From positions 735,407 through 799,406 of the forward strand of contig JBEVXH010000001.1 in assembly GCA_040506195.1 (NCBI GenBank): a DNA stretch of 64,000 bases, written 5' to 3'. Source of the stretch: Thiodiazotropha sp040506195. Its GTDB lineage: Bacteria > Pseudomonadota > Gammaproteobacteria > Chromatiales > Chromatiaceae. Shown here in pieces: positions 54,538 through 63,820 of this stretch. The notes under the pieces were generated by a model that was not told the origin of the DNA, did not search any database, and saw only the letters and a program-made list of their open reading frames with translations. Each line of letters opens with the position of its first letter. Within the stretch, counting starts at the first letter, position 1. A program made the position numbers and the translations under genes.

Positions 54538-55371
54538 ATGGTAAAGTACCAGGAATCACCGATCATCAGTATTCGTGAACTGCACAAGTGCTATTGGGTC
54601 GGCACCATGCCTTTTCCCGCACTCCATGGCATCAATCTCGATATCAAGCCCGGGGAGTTCGCAGTGGTTGCAGGACGGTCCGGATCTGGCAAGAGCACAC
54701 TGCTGAACATCATCGGCGCACTGGAATCCGCTGACAACGGAAATATTGCGGTTCTTGAACATGATATTCTCAACATGAACAGGGATCAGCGTACACTATT
54801 TCGCTTGCGCAATATCGGCTTTGTATTTCAGGCCTATAACCTCATTCGTGTATTCACCGCCCGTGAAAATGTCGCTTACGTCTGTCAACTACAGGGTAAG
54901 AGCAGGAAGGAGAGTTTGGATATCGCGAATCACTGGTTACATGAAGTGGAAATTGGCCATCTCGGATATCGTCGGCCGGACCAGTTATCCGGTGGCCAGC
55001 AACAACGTGTCGCTGTTGCCCGCGCACTTGCTTCCGGTCCCAAGCTGATACTTGCCGATGAGCCTACAGCAAACCTTGACAGCATGACCGGTAGACATTT
55101 GATCAACTTGATGCATGAACTAAACCAAAGGCTTGGTACAACATTCCTCATCTCCTCACACGATCCTGACGTAAAGAGAGCCGCCGGGCGTCTGATTAAA
55201 CTTGCTGACGGCCAGATCGTCGACTCCTGGGACGAGGTACCGAAGACGCCTCAATCTTTAGCATCTAGCTGCCCGGCCAGCCATCTCCCGCTCAAGGAGC
55301 GTCTGAGAAAGCTGCTGTATCGAAAAAGGAAGGCTCGCGCCAACAATAAAAATGCCAAACCACGGCAGTGA
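54538..55371 (+). CDS. LolD/MacB-type ABC transporter ATPase
   Basis: 277 aa. Walker A GRSGSGKST (46-54), Q-loop FVFQAYNLI, signature LSGGQQQR (150-157) and Walker B LILADEPTANLD are complete, so it should hydrolyse ATP. The REP/LolD subgroup is shown by VFTARENVAY and the D-loop. A C-terminal extension of about 35 residues ends very basic (RLRKLLYRKRKARANNKN), unlike LolD (about 230 aa); it might touch the membrane or a regulator. It serves the two permeases upstream. Confidence 0.9.
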   Translation: MVKYQESPIISIRELHKCYWVGTMPFPALHGINLDIKPGEFAVVAGRSGSGKSTLLNIIGALESADNGNIAVLEHDILNMNRDQRTLFRLRNIGFVFQAYNLIRVFTARENVAYVCQLQGKSRKESLDIANHWLHEVEIGHLGYRRPDQLSGGQQQRVAVARALASGPKLILADEPTANLDSMTGRHLINLMHELNQRLGTTFLISSHDPDVKRAAGRLIKLADGQIVDSWDEVPKTPQSLASSCPASHLPLKERLRKLLYRKRKARANNKNAKPRQ

Positions 55372-55421
55372 TGTATACTGCTGAAATAGAACGATTATAC
55401 CTCAAGATTTAAGTCCTGCGC

Positions 55422-56903
55422 TTAACTCGAATCAGCTTCTTCTTGTGTTTGTTCCTCTTGGTATTGTCTACAGATTGCCGTGAATAACCAGTGATCCAAT
55501 ATCTGCTTTGCTCCGATGCATATTTCTATCTGTATCGGCGTTCCATCACTCTTTACACCTGTTACACGGCCAGGCTTTCCCACAAACTTACCAACTCCGG
55601 TATCGATATAGTTCAGGATATGCAGGTCATGATATTCACGATCCGGGGAGACCATTAACATGTTGACCTTTTCCCCAATTATCTCATCTTCATGGTATCC
55701 GAACATTGTGCATGCAGCTGGATTGAAGGTTTCGATGACGCCGCGTTCGTTTATCGTGATAATTGCGTCAAAAGCACTATTCACGATCTCGCTGATTCTC
55801 TCTTCCTTATCATGCAGCTGCTGTTGCGCATCAATCTTGAACAACCTGGCACGACTCAACAGCAGAGCTGTGACAGCCAAAATCAAAACCAGAATAATAT
55901 TCACCGCAAGATACCGCTTCCCTAATGTAATTGCAGGTTTGTTGAGTTCGCTATCTGTGATGAAACGTACAATTTTCCAGTGAATAACGCCGGCGACCGC
56001 ACTGTTGCTTGCCTCTTTTCCTAAATCAAATTTATCGACAAGCTTTTCCGGTTCCACTGTTGTATAGCTGAACAAACCATCAGCTGTAGCGAACTGTCCA
56101 GAATCGCCATTCGATATCCGCTTCCATGCATCAGCGTAGCGGTTTGACATCTTAAGGTCCTTCTTGTCATGAAACATAAAGCCCCACTCATCTGCTTTTG
56201 TTTCACCTTTCAGCCAATACCCTTCGTTGTTAAGCAACATCTGGCTGCCCGAATGTGGTAAGCGCTGATCCAGTAAATTGATCAGCTTATCGGCGAGATA
56301 GTTGATTATCACCATTCCTCGCTTATTGCCGGAAGCATCAAACACAGGCGTCGCTAAACGAATCATCGGCTTGAACGGCATCTCGATCTCGCCATGCTCG
56401 ATGTTGAGATCAAGCGGAGATACAAAGACCTCATCACGCTCCTTACTCATTGTTTCCGTGAAATAGTACCTTCCACTTTTGTCCTGCAGTTCGGCATCAG
56501 GAACGATGGCTCCTATTCCGTTTCGGTAGTTAACCCTTACTATCTCCTTCCCTTCCTCATTGAGATATCTGATCTGATCGAATTTCCTTTTTTCCTCTGC
56601 CATTGATTTAAAATCTAGCGCTAAAAGTTCAGCATATCGATTCTTCCCGGAAGGCATTTTAAGCTGACGAAGATCATCGACAGCGGCGATAAACATGAGG
56701 TCCTGTATAGCTGCTTGCAGGTATTGTTCGAACATGCTTTTGTTCTGATTCAGGCTCAGCATCTCCGACTGCCTGGTTAGTTCTGCCCCACTTTCTATAT
56801 CAGTATTAAAAAGCCAGGCGGAGACACCGAAAAGCAGCACAACCGGCGGCACGAACATTAAGGAGAATATTCTACCGTATTTTCGAATAAGTGATCGCTT
56901 CAC
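55422..56903 (-). CDS. Membrane Cache-PAS sensor protein without output domain
   Basis: 493 aa. Membrane helices at about 12-32 and 331-350 enclose a periplasmic dCache-type domain (RYYFTETMSKERDEVF; SPLDLNIEHGEIEMPFKP; IRLATPVFDASGNKRGMVIINYLA). A cytosolic PAS domain follows (about 368-480: NSAFDAIITINERGVIETFNPAACTMFGY). No kinase, GGDEF, EAL or methyl-accepting domain is attached, so it must signal through another protein, most likely the kinase/HD-GYP pair upstream in the same operon (31 bases to the HD-GYP gene). Its Cache domain resembles that of the divergent GGDEF-EAL protein. Confidence 0.85.
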   Translation of the reverse strand: MKRSLIRKYGRIFSLMFVPPVVLLFGVSAWLFNTDIESGAELTRQSEMLSLNQNKSMFEQYLQAAIQDLMFIAAVDDLRQLKMPSGKNRYAELLALDFKSMAEEKRKFDQIRYLNEEGKEIVRVNYRNGIGAIVPDAELQDKSGRYYFTETMSKERDEVFVSPLDLNIEHGEIEMPFKPMIRLATPVFDASGNKRGMVIINYLADKLINLLDQRLPHSGSQMLLNNEGYWLKGETKADEWGFMFHDKKDLKMSNRYADAWKRISNGDSGQFATADGLFSYTTVEPEKLVDKFDLGKEASNSAVAGVIHWKIVRFITDSELNKPAITLGKRYLAVNIILVLILAVTALLLSRARLFKIDAQQQLHDKEERISEIVNSAFDAIITINERGVIETFNPAACTMFGYHEDEIIGEKVNMLMVSPDREYHDLHILNYIDTGVGKFVGKPGRVTGVKSDGTPIQIEICIGAKQILDHWLFTAICRQYQEEQTQEEADSS

Positions 56904-56934
56904 TTTCTTAATCCATTACATGGCAAATATCAAT

Positions 56935-58440
56935 TTATAAAACTTCCTTTTCCACAAGCCGGAAAAATGCATCTACAACATCGGGATCGAATTGTTTTCC
57001 ACGCTCATTTCGTATGAGAGCCATTACCTCCTCATTCGGCCAGGCGTCCTTATAAGGCCTTTTATTGGAAAGCGCATCATAAACATCCGCCAATGCAGTT
57101 ATCCTCCCGCATAACGGTATTTCATCACCGGCAAGGCCGTTTGGGTAACCTGACCCATCATAGTGTTCATGATGCGTTCTTGCGATTTCACTGGCCAACT
57201 TAAAATGGCCATGGCCCGCAAGTATTTTTTCGCCATTGACTGTATGTAATTTTATTGCATCGAACTCTTCATTTGTCAACTTGCCCGGTTTCTGCAGTAC
57301 ACTGTCAGGCACCGATAGCTTACCGATATCGTGCAGTGTCGATGCCTGCCCCATCTGCACGGCATCTTCCTTGTTGATACCAAGTTCCTGTGCAAGCATA
57401 CAGGTTATCATTTCAATTCTTCTGATATGCTCTCCCGTGTTTTCATCCTTATATTCAGAAGCAACCGCAAGAAGATTAATCGTCTCCTGATGCTCTCTTG
57501 ATATCAGCTCAAACAGGTCGATATTCTTGAATGCAGAACTCGCCTGCATAGAGAGAATATTAAGCAAACGTTTGGCATGTTCACTGATATGCCCCAGATT
57601 TTCCAGCAATATAGCAGCCACGATCTCGTTCTTATCTTTTATCGGAATAGCAAACGTTCCCTCTTCCACGTTGAATACACCTTGAATACTGTCGAGCTGC
57701 GGATGGAGCCTGTGCAGCATTACGGCAATCTTTTCTTCATCCTCCTCCCAGTTCCCCTGATTGTTACTTCCGTAACAGATCTTGTATTCGCCATCCACAG
57801 TTATCGGGTAAGCAATGAACCCAGAGAGTGAATCTACTTTACTGTGGCCCTCGGAGATACCCAACAAATCGATTATGGCATTCAGTATGGAACGGAAAAA
57901 ATCTTCCAGCGAGGTGATTTTGAATATCGCCGGCGCGGCCTGAACGATATACTCCAACGATCTTTTCTGGCTGTTAAGAATACTGATAAACTCGTATGAC
58001 TTCAGCCCCATGCGCACAGACGTATAAAGCTTTTCCTGGGTAAGTTCAGTCTTCTCCTTATAATCGTTGATATCGTAGTGATCAATCACATATCTCTCAG
58101 GCGCATACCCGGGCTGACCGGTTCGCAGGATAATCCGAATATGGTTGTTTCCAAGTATATTCCTGATGTACTCGACCACGTCGAAACCTGCATTCTCAGT
58201 TTCCATCACCACATCAAGCAAGACGATTGCAATATCACGCTCTTTGCGCATAATTTCCATCGCTTCCTGACCCGAATAGGCGGAAATAAAACTAAGTTTG
58301 CGTCCATTATAATCAAAGTGCTTCAAGGCCAGTTCTGTAACCTGGTGCACGCTCTTGTCATCATCTACAATAAGAATCTTCCATCCTACTTCAGAAAGTC
58401 TCTTCTTTTTTGACTTTTTAGAAAAAAACAGTTTAGCCAT
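56935..58440 (-). CDS. Response regulator with REC, DUF3369 and HD-GYP domains
   Basis: 501 aa. Receiver domain (20-145; acidic pocket VDDD at 25-28, phosphoacceptor Asp76 in VLLDVV), DUF3369 (about 150-310) and HD-GYP phosphodiesterase (about 325-500) with His370-Asp371 in TLHDIGKL and the GYP tripeptide at 431-433 (DGSGYPNGLAG). HD-GYP enzymes break c-di-GMP down to pGpG or GMP; the catalytic residues look intact. It is most likely the target of the kinase gene six bases upstream. Confidence 0.93.
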   Translation of the reverse strand: MAKLFFSKKSKKKRLSEVGWKILIVDDDKSVHQVTELALKHFDYNGRKLSFISAYSGQEAMEIMRKERDIAIVLLDVVMETENAGFDVVEYIRNILGNNHIRIILRTGQPGYAPERYVIDHYDINDYKEKTELTQEKLYTSVRMGLKSYEFISILNSQKRSLEYIVQAAPAIFKITSLEDFFRSILNAIIDLLGISEGHSKVDSLSGFIAYPITVDGEYKICYGSNNQGNWEEDEEKIAVMLHRLHPQLDSIQGVFNVEEGTFAIPIKDKNEIVAAILLENLGHISEHAKRLLNILSMQASSAFKNIDLFELISREHQETINLLAVASEYKDENTGEHIRRIEMITCMLAQELGINKEDAVQMGQASTLHDIGKLSVPDSVLQKPGKLTNEEFDAIKLHTVNGEKILAGHGHFKLASEIARTHHEHYDGSGYPNGLAGDEIPLCGRITALADVYDALSNKRPYKDAWPNEEVMALIRNERGKQFDPDVVDAFFRLVEKEVL

Positions 58441-58446
58441 TGCTTG

Positions 58447-59397
58447 CTATTCCAATGCTTCCATCACTAGCGATATTTTAAAGAGGCTTCCCTTACCCGG
58501 TTCGCTCTCGACCTCAATCTCGCCGCCAAAGCGTTGCACAACTAAATTGTAAACAATATTGAGCCCAAGACCGCTACCGCCCCTGTTTCTCGCCGTGGTT
58601 ATAAATGGTTGAAAAATACTCTCTTTCAATGACTCGTCCATACCCTTACCATAGTCCTCGAAAAACAGTTTCAGACGATTCCCTTTTTGCTCGATTTGAA
58701 TATGAACCATGCCAGATTGTTCAGGCTCATATGCGTGATTGATGACATTTGAAAGCAGGTTATTCATGATTTGCGACAGTGAACCAGGATAAGTCTTTAC
58801 CATCATATGTTGTGGACAGTCCAGTTCCACTTGTATCTTTGTTTTCTTCAATTGATTTTTGAAAGTTCTGATGATATCTCGTAGATATTCGCACACATCG
58901 ATCATCCGAATATCGTCGATATTCTGATCAACAGATATCATTTTAAAACTGCTGATTAGCCTTGCCGCCTGATCAAGACCCGTCTTAGCCAGACGCATCG
59001 ACTCGTCAACGGTTTCGAAAAACGCATCCATATCACTTTCGGATAGCTCTTCAGCCTCATACGACTTTTTCAGCTGCCTGATCTCTTCACTGCAGGCTGA
59101 TATCGAAGTCATAGCGACCCCAATCGGTGTATTTACCTCATGTGCCACACCGGCCACGAGCGACCCCAACGCCGCTAATTTCTCCTTTTCAACCAACTGC
59201 TGCTGCATTGCTTTCAACATTTTGAGATCCTTCTCGATCAACTGTTTACTCTTCTTTAATTCCAAGTCCTTCTGCTTAAGAATCGAGAGCGCATCCTGGT
59301 AACGCTTGCGCACCAGATCGCTTTGCCGTGACGATTCCTTAAACAACTTGAGCTGCTGTTCTAGAGCCTCGGTTCTGGTATCTGTACCGCTGTCCAT
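58447..59397 (-). CDS. Soluble sensor histidine kinase
   Basis: 316 aa without membrane segment. Residues 10-75 are a coiled coil (RKRYQDALSILKQKDLELKK), then the H box with His86 (GSLVAGVAHEVNTPIG), and the HATPase_c domain with the N box NNLLSNVINHAYEP (212-225), DYGKGM and GSGLGLNIVYNLV. Because it has no sensor domain, the signal must come from a partner; the diiron protein, whose stop codon directly adjoins its ATG, is the best candidate. The target is the HD-GYP regulator downstream. Confidence 0.93.
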   Translation of the reverse strand: MDSGTDTRTEALEQQLKLFKESSRQSDLVRKRYQDALSILKQKDLELKKSKQLIEKDLKMLKAMQQQLVEKEKLAALGSLVAGVAHEVNTPIGVAMTSISACSEEIRQLKKSYEAEELSESDMDAFFETVDESMRLAKTGLDQAARLISSFKMISVDQNIDDIRMIDVCEYLRDIIRTFKNQLKKTKIQVELDCPQHMMVKTYPGSLSQIMNNLLSNVINHAYEPEQSGMVHIQIEQKGNRLKLFFEDYGKGMDESLKESIFQPFITTARNRGGSGLGLNIVYNLVVQRFGGEIEVESEPGKGSLFKISLVMEALE

Positions 59398-60186
59398 TTA
59401 CGTAGTCAAATACGGATATATAATGTCAGTACCGCACACCAGGGACTCAAGATAGTGCAAGGCATGGTCAACATTATTCGAATCAATAATCGAACCGTGC
59501 TGCGGCAATATGGCGTTTATCCGGTACTGGCGGATCTTTTCAATATAACCGCGACAAGCGATATTTGAAGCCATATAATCCACATGAAACAGGTCCAGGA
59601 CCGACTCATGCGCTTCAAAATCATTGACAATCAAGCGCCATTCAAGCTGAATGGCCGCCCATATGTCACCGGAAAACAGGAATCCGCTCGATTCATCGAA
59701 ACTGGTAAATGCACCCGCAAAATGTAGATAGGGCGCCTCGGTGAAATGGATTCTCTTACCACTGATGAAAGAGTATGAAGGCTCTTCAACCACATCATGC
59801 CAGCGATATTCGCCTACTCCGTAGTAGGGTAAAAGGACTTGCGTCCGCGGTGTGGTGAGGATCGCCATCTTCGGATTAACTTCCAGCCATTGCGGCATCG
59901 ATGCCGCAACATCCGGATCCTGGTGACAGATGATGAGGCCACTGACCATTTCAGGGTCCATTACCTGGGCTACGCGTTCCCTGGTCTTTTCAAAGTATGC
60001 CTGATGCCCCGGGTCAATGATTATTGCTTCATCGCCGGATTTTATCAGGTAGATATTGCTGCGAAACGCAGTGTGCTCGGGAATACCCAACCAGTAGATT
60101 TCATGCACTTCATCGCAATAAAGAAGCACAGGATTCTCAGTATCCGGGTCGACATCCCGATATTCCGCTATATGATTTCCTTGCAT
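59398..60186 (-). CDS. Diiron metallo-beta-lactamase-fold protein, ODP/flavodiiron-like sensor
   Basis: 262 aa. MBL fold with the metal ligands of the flavodiiron family: His88-x-Asp90-x-Asp92 (ICHQDPDVA), His155 (LHFAGAF), Asp174 (FSGD) and His230 (LPQHGS). There is no flavodoxin domain, so it is a stand-alone diiron MBL protein such as the oxygen-binding ODP described next to a chemotaxis kinase in Treponema. The second position is Asp rather than Glu. The Trp at NIYLIKSG/IYWLGIPE N-terminal strand pattern also fits the family. First gene of the four-gene operon; it likely senses oxygen, NO or peroxide for the adjacent kinase. An ordinary hydrolase role is possible. Confidence 0.75.
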   Translation of the reverse strand: MQGNHIAEYRDVDPDTENPVLLYCDEVHEIYWLGIPEHTAFRSNIYLIKSGDEAIIIDPGHQAYFEKTRERVAQVMDPEMVSGLIICHQDPDVAASMPQWLEVNPKMAILTTPRTQVLLPYYGVGEYRWHDVVEEPSYSFISGKRIHFTEAPYLHFAGAFTSFDESSGFLFSGDIWAAIQLEWRLIVNDFEAHESVLDLFHVDYMASNIACRGYIEKIRQYRINAILPQHGSIIDSNNVDHALHYLESLVCGTDIIYPYLTT

Positions 60187-60478
60187 TACTTAACCTCGAA
60201 TTACCATCAAAATGTATCCACAATAGGAGACCCGGCGCTTTATCTACACAACACCTATACTGTTGTCGGCTTGGGAGAAATTCACTGAAGCACAGATAGG
60301 ATATTAATTCTCAAGCAATACCGAAAGTTATTAATTTTCCTAAATCAAGGCCGAGGCGCTTGATCCGGCCAAATTCCTGTAAAGAAAAAAAGCTAGTTGC
60401 CGACAGTAAAACTACATTCATCATCAAAGCGTTATATTGCAAATAACTCAGGGATGAATCTGCCTCCCGGGTAACTGC
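60187..60478. other. Divergent intergenic region of the signalling island
   Basis: 292 bases between the diiron-sensor operon (minus) and the GGDEF-EAL gene (plus). It holds a perfect 19-base dyad (next entry) and long A/T-rich stretches (60300-60440). No coding sequence or sure promoter boxes were found. Confidence 0.5.
60248..60266. promoter_or_regulatory. Candidate operator palindrome ACAACA-N7-TGTTGT
   Basis: A perfect inverted repeat with a 7-base spacer, 62 bases before the start of the diiron-sensor gene and about 210 before the divergent gene. Symmetry and position suggest a dimeric regulator site. An RNA hairpin is the alternative. Confidence 0.45.
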
Positions 60479-63400
60479 ATGACCGCACAAACTTCATCTA
60501 GAATATTTCTCAGGCTGGCCGTTCCATGGACTGTTGTCCTGTTCCTCGTAATTTACCTCATCTATTTGTGGCAGCTTGATTCAAGATTCGATCAGCTCGG
60601 GCTTCAACAGGAACATAGCGTCAGATTGGCATCATCGACGCTCATCAATATTTTTCATGACCCGATAACTGATATTTTGCTTCTCTCTCATAGCGAAGGG
60701 TTGAAACGGTGGAAACCAGGGCAAGACAATCGACAAGCAGCGATAGCGATTACGGAAAATTTCACGAATCAGATTGTATTCAATGAGCACTATGATCAAA
60801 TCCGTTTTCTTGACATCAAAGGAATAGAGAGAATCAGAGTCAACCGGAGCCCAGAAGGCCCTCATATTACCCCGCACAGAGAACTGCAAGACAAATCAAA
60901 CCGTTACTATTTCTACGAAGCGAGAAACCTGAATCCCAAGGAGATCTATATCTCGCCCCTCGATCTGAATAAAGAGCACGGCAGGATCCAGACGCCCTTC
61001 AAACCAACCATCAGGCTCACGACCCCGGTCTTAAACGGCGTGAATGAGCCAATCGGCTTTTTAGTGATCAACTACCTGGCGGAAACGATGCTGCAAGAGT
61101 TTGTCGCGCAATATACAGACCGCCTCGGCAATATCACGCTGCTCAATGACGAGGGATTCTGGCTCTATCACCATGACCCTGCCATGCGTTGGGGATTCAT
61201 GTTCGACAATGACCTTTCTCTAGCCAAGAACCTACCTGATACATGGCATCAGATTAATAGTGCGGACTATATGCAACAAATCACAGAGCACGGTATGCTG
61301 ACCTCGCTCAAGACACAACCCTATCTACTCAATATCTCCCAGGCTAATCCCCATGTATATGAAAAGGTAATCTATAGCAGTGGGTACCCATGGACTGTCG
61401 TCTCACATATAGATATGACAGAGCTGGAAACTGTCAAAGCCGGGATCTTACAACCACTGCTGATAACCGGTACGCCGTTGTTTCTGATTACACTAATCAC
61501 TTTCCATGTTATCGCTCGCCATAGAACACAAGCTGCTCGACAGCAGAATCGCATAACTGAGAGTGAATTGCGAAACCGGTCGCTATTGGAATCGGTTGCC
61601 GAAGGCATCATAATGCTGGATTCAAACGGTCGGATTCTCGAAGCCAATCCCAGTGCCGAATCTATGTTCGGGCTAACTCTGCACGAACTCCAGTCGTGCG
61701 TCATATTAGATCTTTTGACCACTTCGCAAGATTCCATTCGACTCATATCCAGGATGCAACAGCTGACACAACCAACAGCATCAGAAGAGATCGCTCAAAC
61801 CGATGAGTACACCGCCAAGCGCGCCCGTAATCAGGAGTTTCCACTACAAATAACCTTATCCCGATTTTCCATCGGTAATGATCTTCATTTCACCGCATCG
61901 CTTCGTGATTTGACAGAGCAACGCCTTGCCTATCAGGAGATGATGTTGGCAAGCGAAGTATTCGACACTGCGTCTGAAGGTATTCTCGTGACCGACAACA
62001 GAGCAATTATCCAACGCGTCAATCCTGCTTTTATGCGCCTGACCGGTTATCAGCCAGATGAATTAATCGGGAAAAAACCATCCATCTTACGCTCTTACCT
62101 GACCGATAATTCATTCTACCGCACGATGTGGCAGTCCATAGACAATACCGGCAGATGGGAAGGGGAGATAAACATCAGAGTTAAAAGCGGTGTGGACCGG
62201 ATATTCGATCTCTCCATTTTTTCCATTCATGACGACAAAGGGAATATCACTCATTACGCAAGCATCACACGCGACATCACTGAGGAGAAAAAAGCAGAGG
62301 AGCAGATTCACAGACATGCCTATTATGACGGATTGACCGGACTGCCTAATCGCACACTTTTTCTCGAGCGACTGCAGCAGGCGATCAATCGTGGCAGCCG
62401 GTACCATGAGCGTTTCGCACTTTTCTTTATCGATCTGGACCGCTTCAAATCGGTCAATGACAGTCTTGGGCACGATGCAGGGGATCTCTTATTGCAACTC
62501 GTTGCCGGTCGCATAAGCAGTCTCATTCGCGAAACCGATTCGCTGGCTCGTCATGCGGGAGACGAGTTCAGTCTGCTGCTGCACAACATCAAGTGTAGTG
62601 ATGACCTTGCCGTTTTGGCACAGAAGATCATTAACTCGCTTGGAAAAGCGTTCATGATAATGAACCGAGAGGTGCACATAGGCGCCAGTATCGGCATCTG
62701 CGAATACCCGGATGACGGACGCGAAGCCGACATCCTACTGCGCAATGCCGATCTTGCCATGTACCAGGCAAAATACAGCGGCAAAGAAACCTATCGGTTT
62801 TTTAGTGAAGAGTTGAATACTGCAATACAGCAACATGTCCGCTTGGAGGCCGATCTGCGCATAGCACTGAACACAGAGCAGTTCGAACTCTACTATCAAC
62901 CCCTGGTTGACTTTAAACGTTGCATGATCATCGGCACGGAGGCATTGATTCGCTGGAATCACCCCGAACATGGGCGTATTTCACCTGACAAATTTATTCC
63001 CATCTGTGAGGAGACAGGCCTAATCCGTCCATTGAGCGAATGGGTGATCCATCATGCCGCCATGCAGCTGGCTGAATGGAGCAAAACCGACCTTGCCCAC
63101 ATGACGATCTCCATCAACCTGTCTGCCTATCGCAATCGGCATGCCGTGGATAAAGGGTTTATCAAGGAAACGATTCTCGAGACAGGCGCACCTACCGCCA
63201 ATATGATATTCGAAATCACCGAGAGCCTGATGATGGAAAATACGGCAGAATCCTTAGAATGGCTCTCATTTGCCAAGGAGTTGGGAATCAGTGTGGCCGT
63301 TGACGACTTCGGCACCGGTTACTCCTCATTGAGCTATCTGAAGCGGTTTCCCGTTGATATAATCAAGATCGATCGCTCCTTCATTGCCGATATGAATGTT

Positions 63401-63661
63401 AACGGTGAGGACGAGACCCTGGTAATGGCCATCATCGCAATGGCTAGGAGCCTTAACATGAAAGTTGTCGCCGAAGGAGTAGAGAACTACCAGCAGCTTG
63501 ACATGCTGCGAAACAAACAGGATCACTGCAGTATCACCCAGGGCTTCCTCTTCGCTCCACCCATGCCGGTCGATCAATTTCACGAATACTACAGGAATTT
63601 TGATTTCAACAGATACTACCAGAAGCTTCCCAACCGATTCCGCAAGTATTCAGCGAGTTGA
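60479..63661 (+). CDS. Cache-PAS-PAS-GGDEF-EAL bifunctional c-di-GMP protein
   Basis: 1060 aa. Membrane helices at about 14-32 and 326-347 enclose a dCache-type sensor (SPLDLNKEHGRIQTPFKP; RLTTPVLNGVNEPIGFLVINYLAE). Two PAS domains follow (about 362-475 and 485-605), then a GGDEF domain with AGDEF at 693-697 and the inhibitory-site RETD at 684-687, and an EAL domain with EAL at 821-823, the DDFGTG loop at 942-947 and KIDRSF, all intact. The first Gly of GGDEF is Ala, a variant that can stay active. Synthesis, breakdown or both are possible. Upstream ribosome binding site weak (GGG). Confidence 0.92.
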   Translation: MTAQTSSRIFLRLAVPWTVVLFLVIYLIYLWQLDSRFDQLGLQQEHSVRLASSTLINIFHDPITDILLLSHSEGLKRWKPGQDNRQAAIAITENFTNQIVFNEHYDQIRFLDIKGIERIRVNRSPEGPHITPHRELQDKSNRYYFYEARNLNPKEIYISPLDLNKEHGRIQTPFKPTIRLTTPVLNGVNEPIGFLVINYLAETMLQEFVAQYTDRLGNITLLNDEGFWLYHHDPAMRWGFMFDNDLSLAKNLPDTWHQINSADYMQQITEHGMLTSLKTQPYLLNISQANPHVYEKVIYSSGYPWTVVSHIDMTELETVKAGILQPLLITGTPLFLITLITFHVIARHRTQAARQQNRITESELRNRSLLESVAEGIIMLDSNGRILEANPSAESMFGLTLHELQSCVILDLLTTSQDSIRLISRMQQLTQPTASEEIAQTDEYTAKRARNQEFPLQITLSRFSIGNDLHFTASLRDLTEQRLAYQEMMLASEVFDTASEGILVTDNRAIIQRVNPAFMRLTGYQPDELIGKKPSILRSYLTDNSFYRTMWQSIDNTGRWEGEINIRVKSGVDRIFDLSIFSIHDDKGNITHYASITRDITEEKKAEEQIHRHAYYDGLTGLPNRTLFLERLQQAINRGSRYHERFALFFIDLDRFKSVNDSLGHDAGDLLLQLVAGRISSLIRETDSLARHAGDEFSLLLHNIKCSDDLAVLAQKIINSLGKAFMIMNREVHIGASIGICEYPDDGREADILLRNADLAMYQAKYSGKETYRFFSEELNTAIQQHVRLEADLRIALNTEQFELYYQPLVDFKRCMIIGTEALIRWNHPEHGRISPDKFIPICEETGLIRPLSEWVIHHAAMQLAEWSKTDLAHMTISINLSAYRNRHAVDKGFIKETILETGAPTANMIFEITESLMMENTAESLEWLSFAKELGISVAVDDFGTGYSSLSYLKRFPVDIIKIDRSFIADMNVNGEDETLVMAIIAMARSLNMKVVAEGVENYQQLDMLRNKQDHCSITQGFLFAPPMPVDQFHEYYRNFDFNRYYQKLPNRFRKYSAS

Positions 63662-63820
63662 TACAGACAAGCCGACACGCCTCTTCCTTAAAGAAAACAT
63701 GCGCCTGTTAAATCCCCTGCTTAATATTGTGCAACAGTCTAGATCGGTGTGGAGCTACCGGTTCGAGCGGCAGGGATCCCCGATAGATTTAGGGTTTCCA
63801 TCGATACAAGGTGTCGCTAT

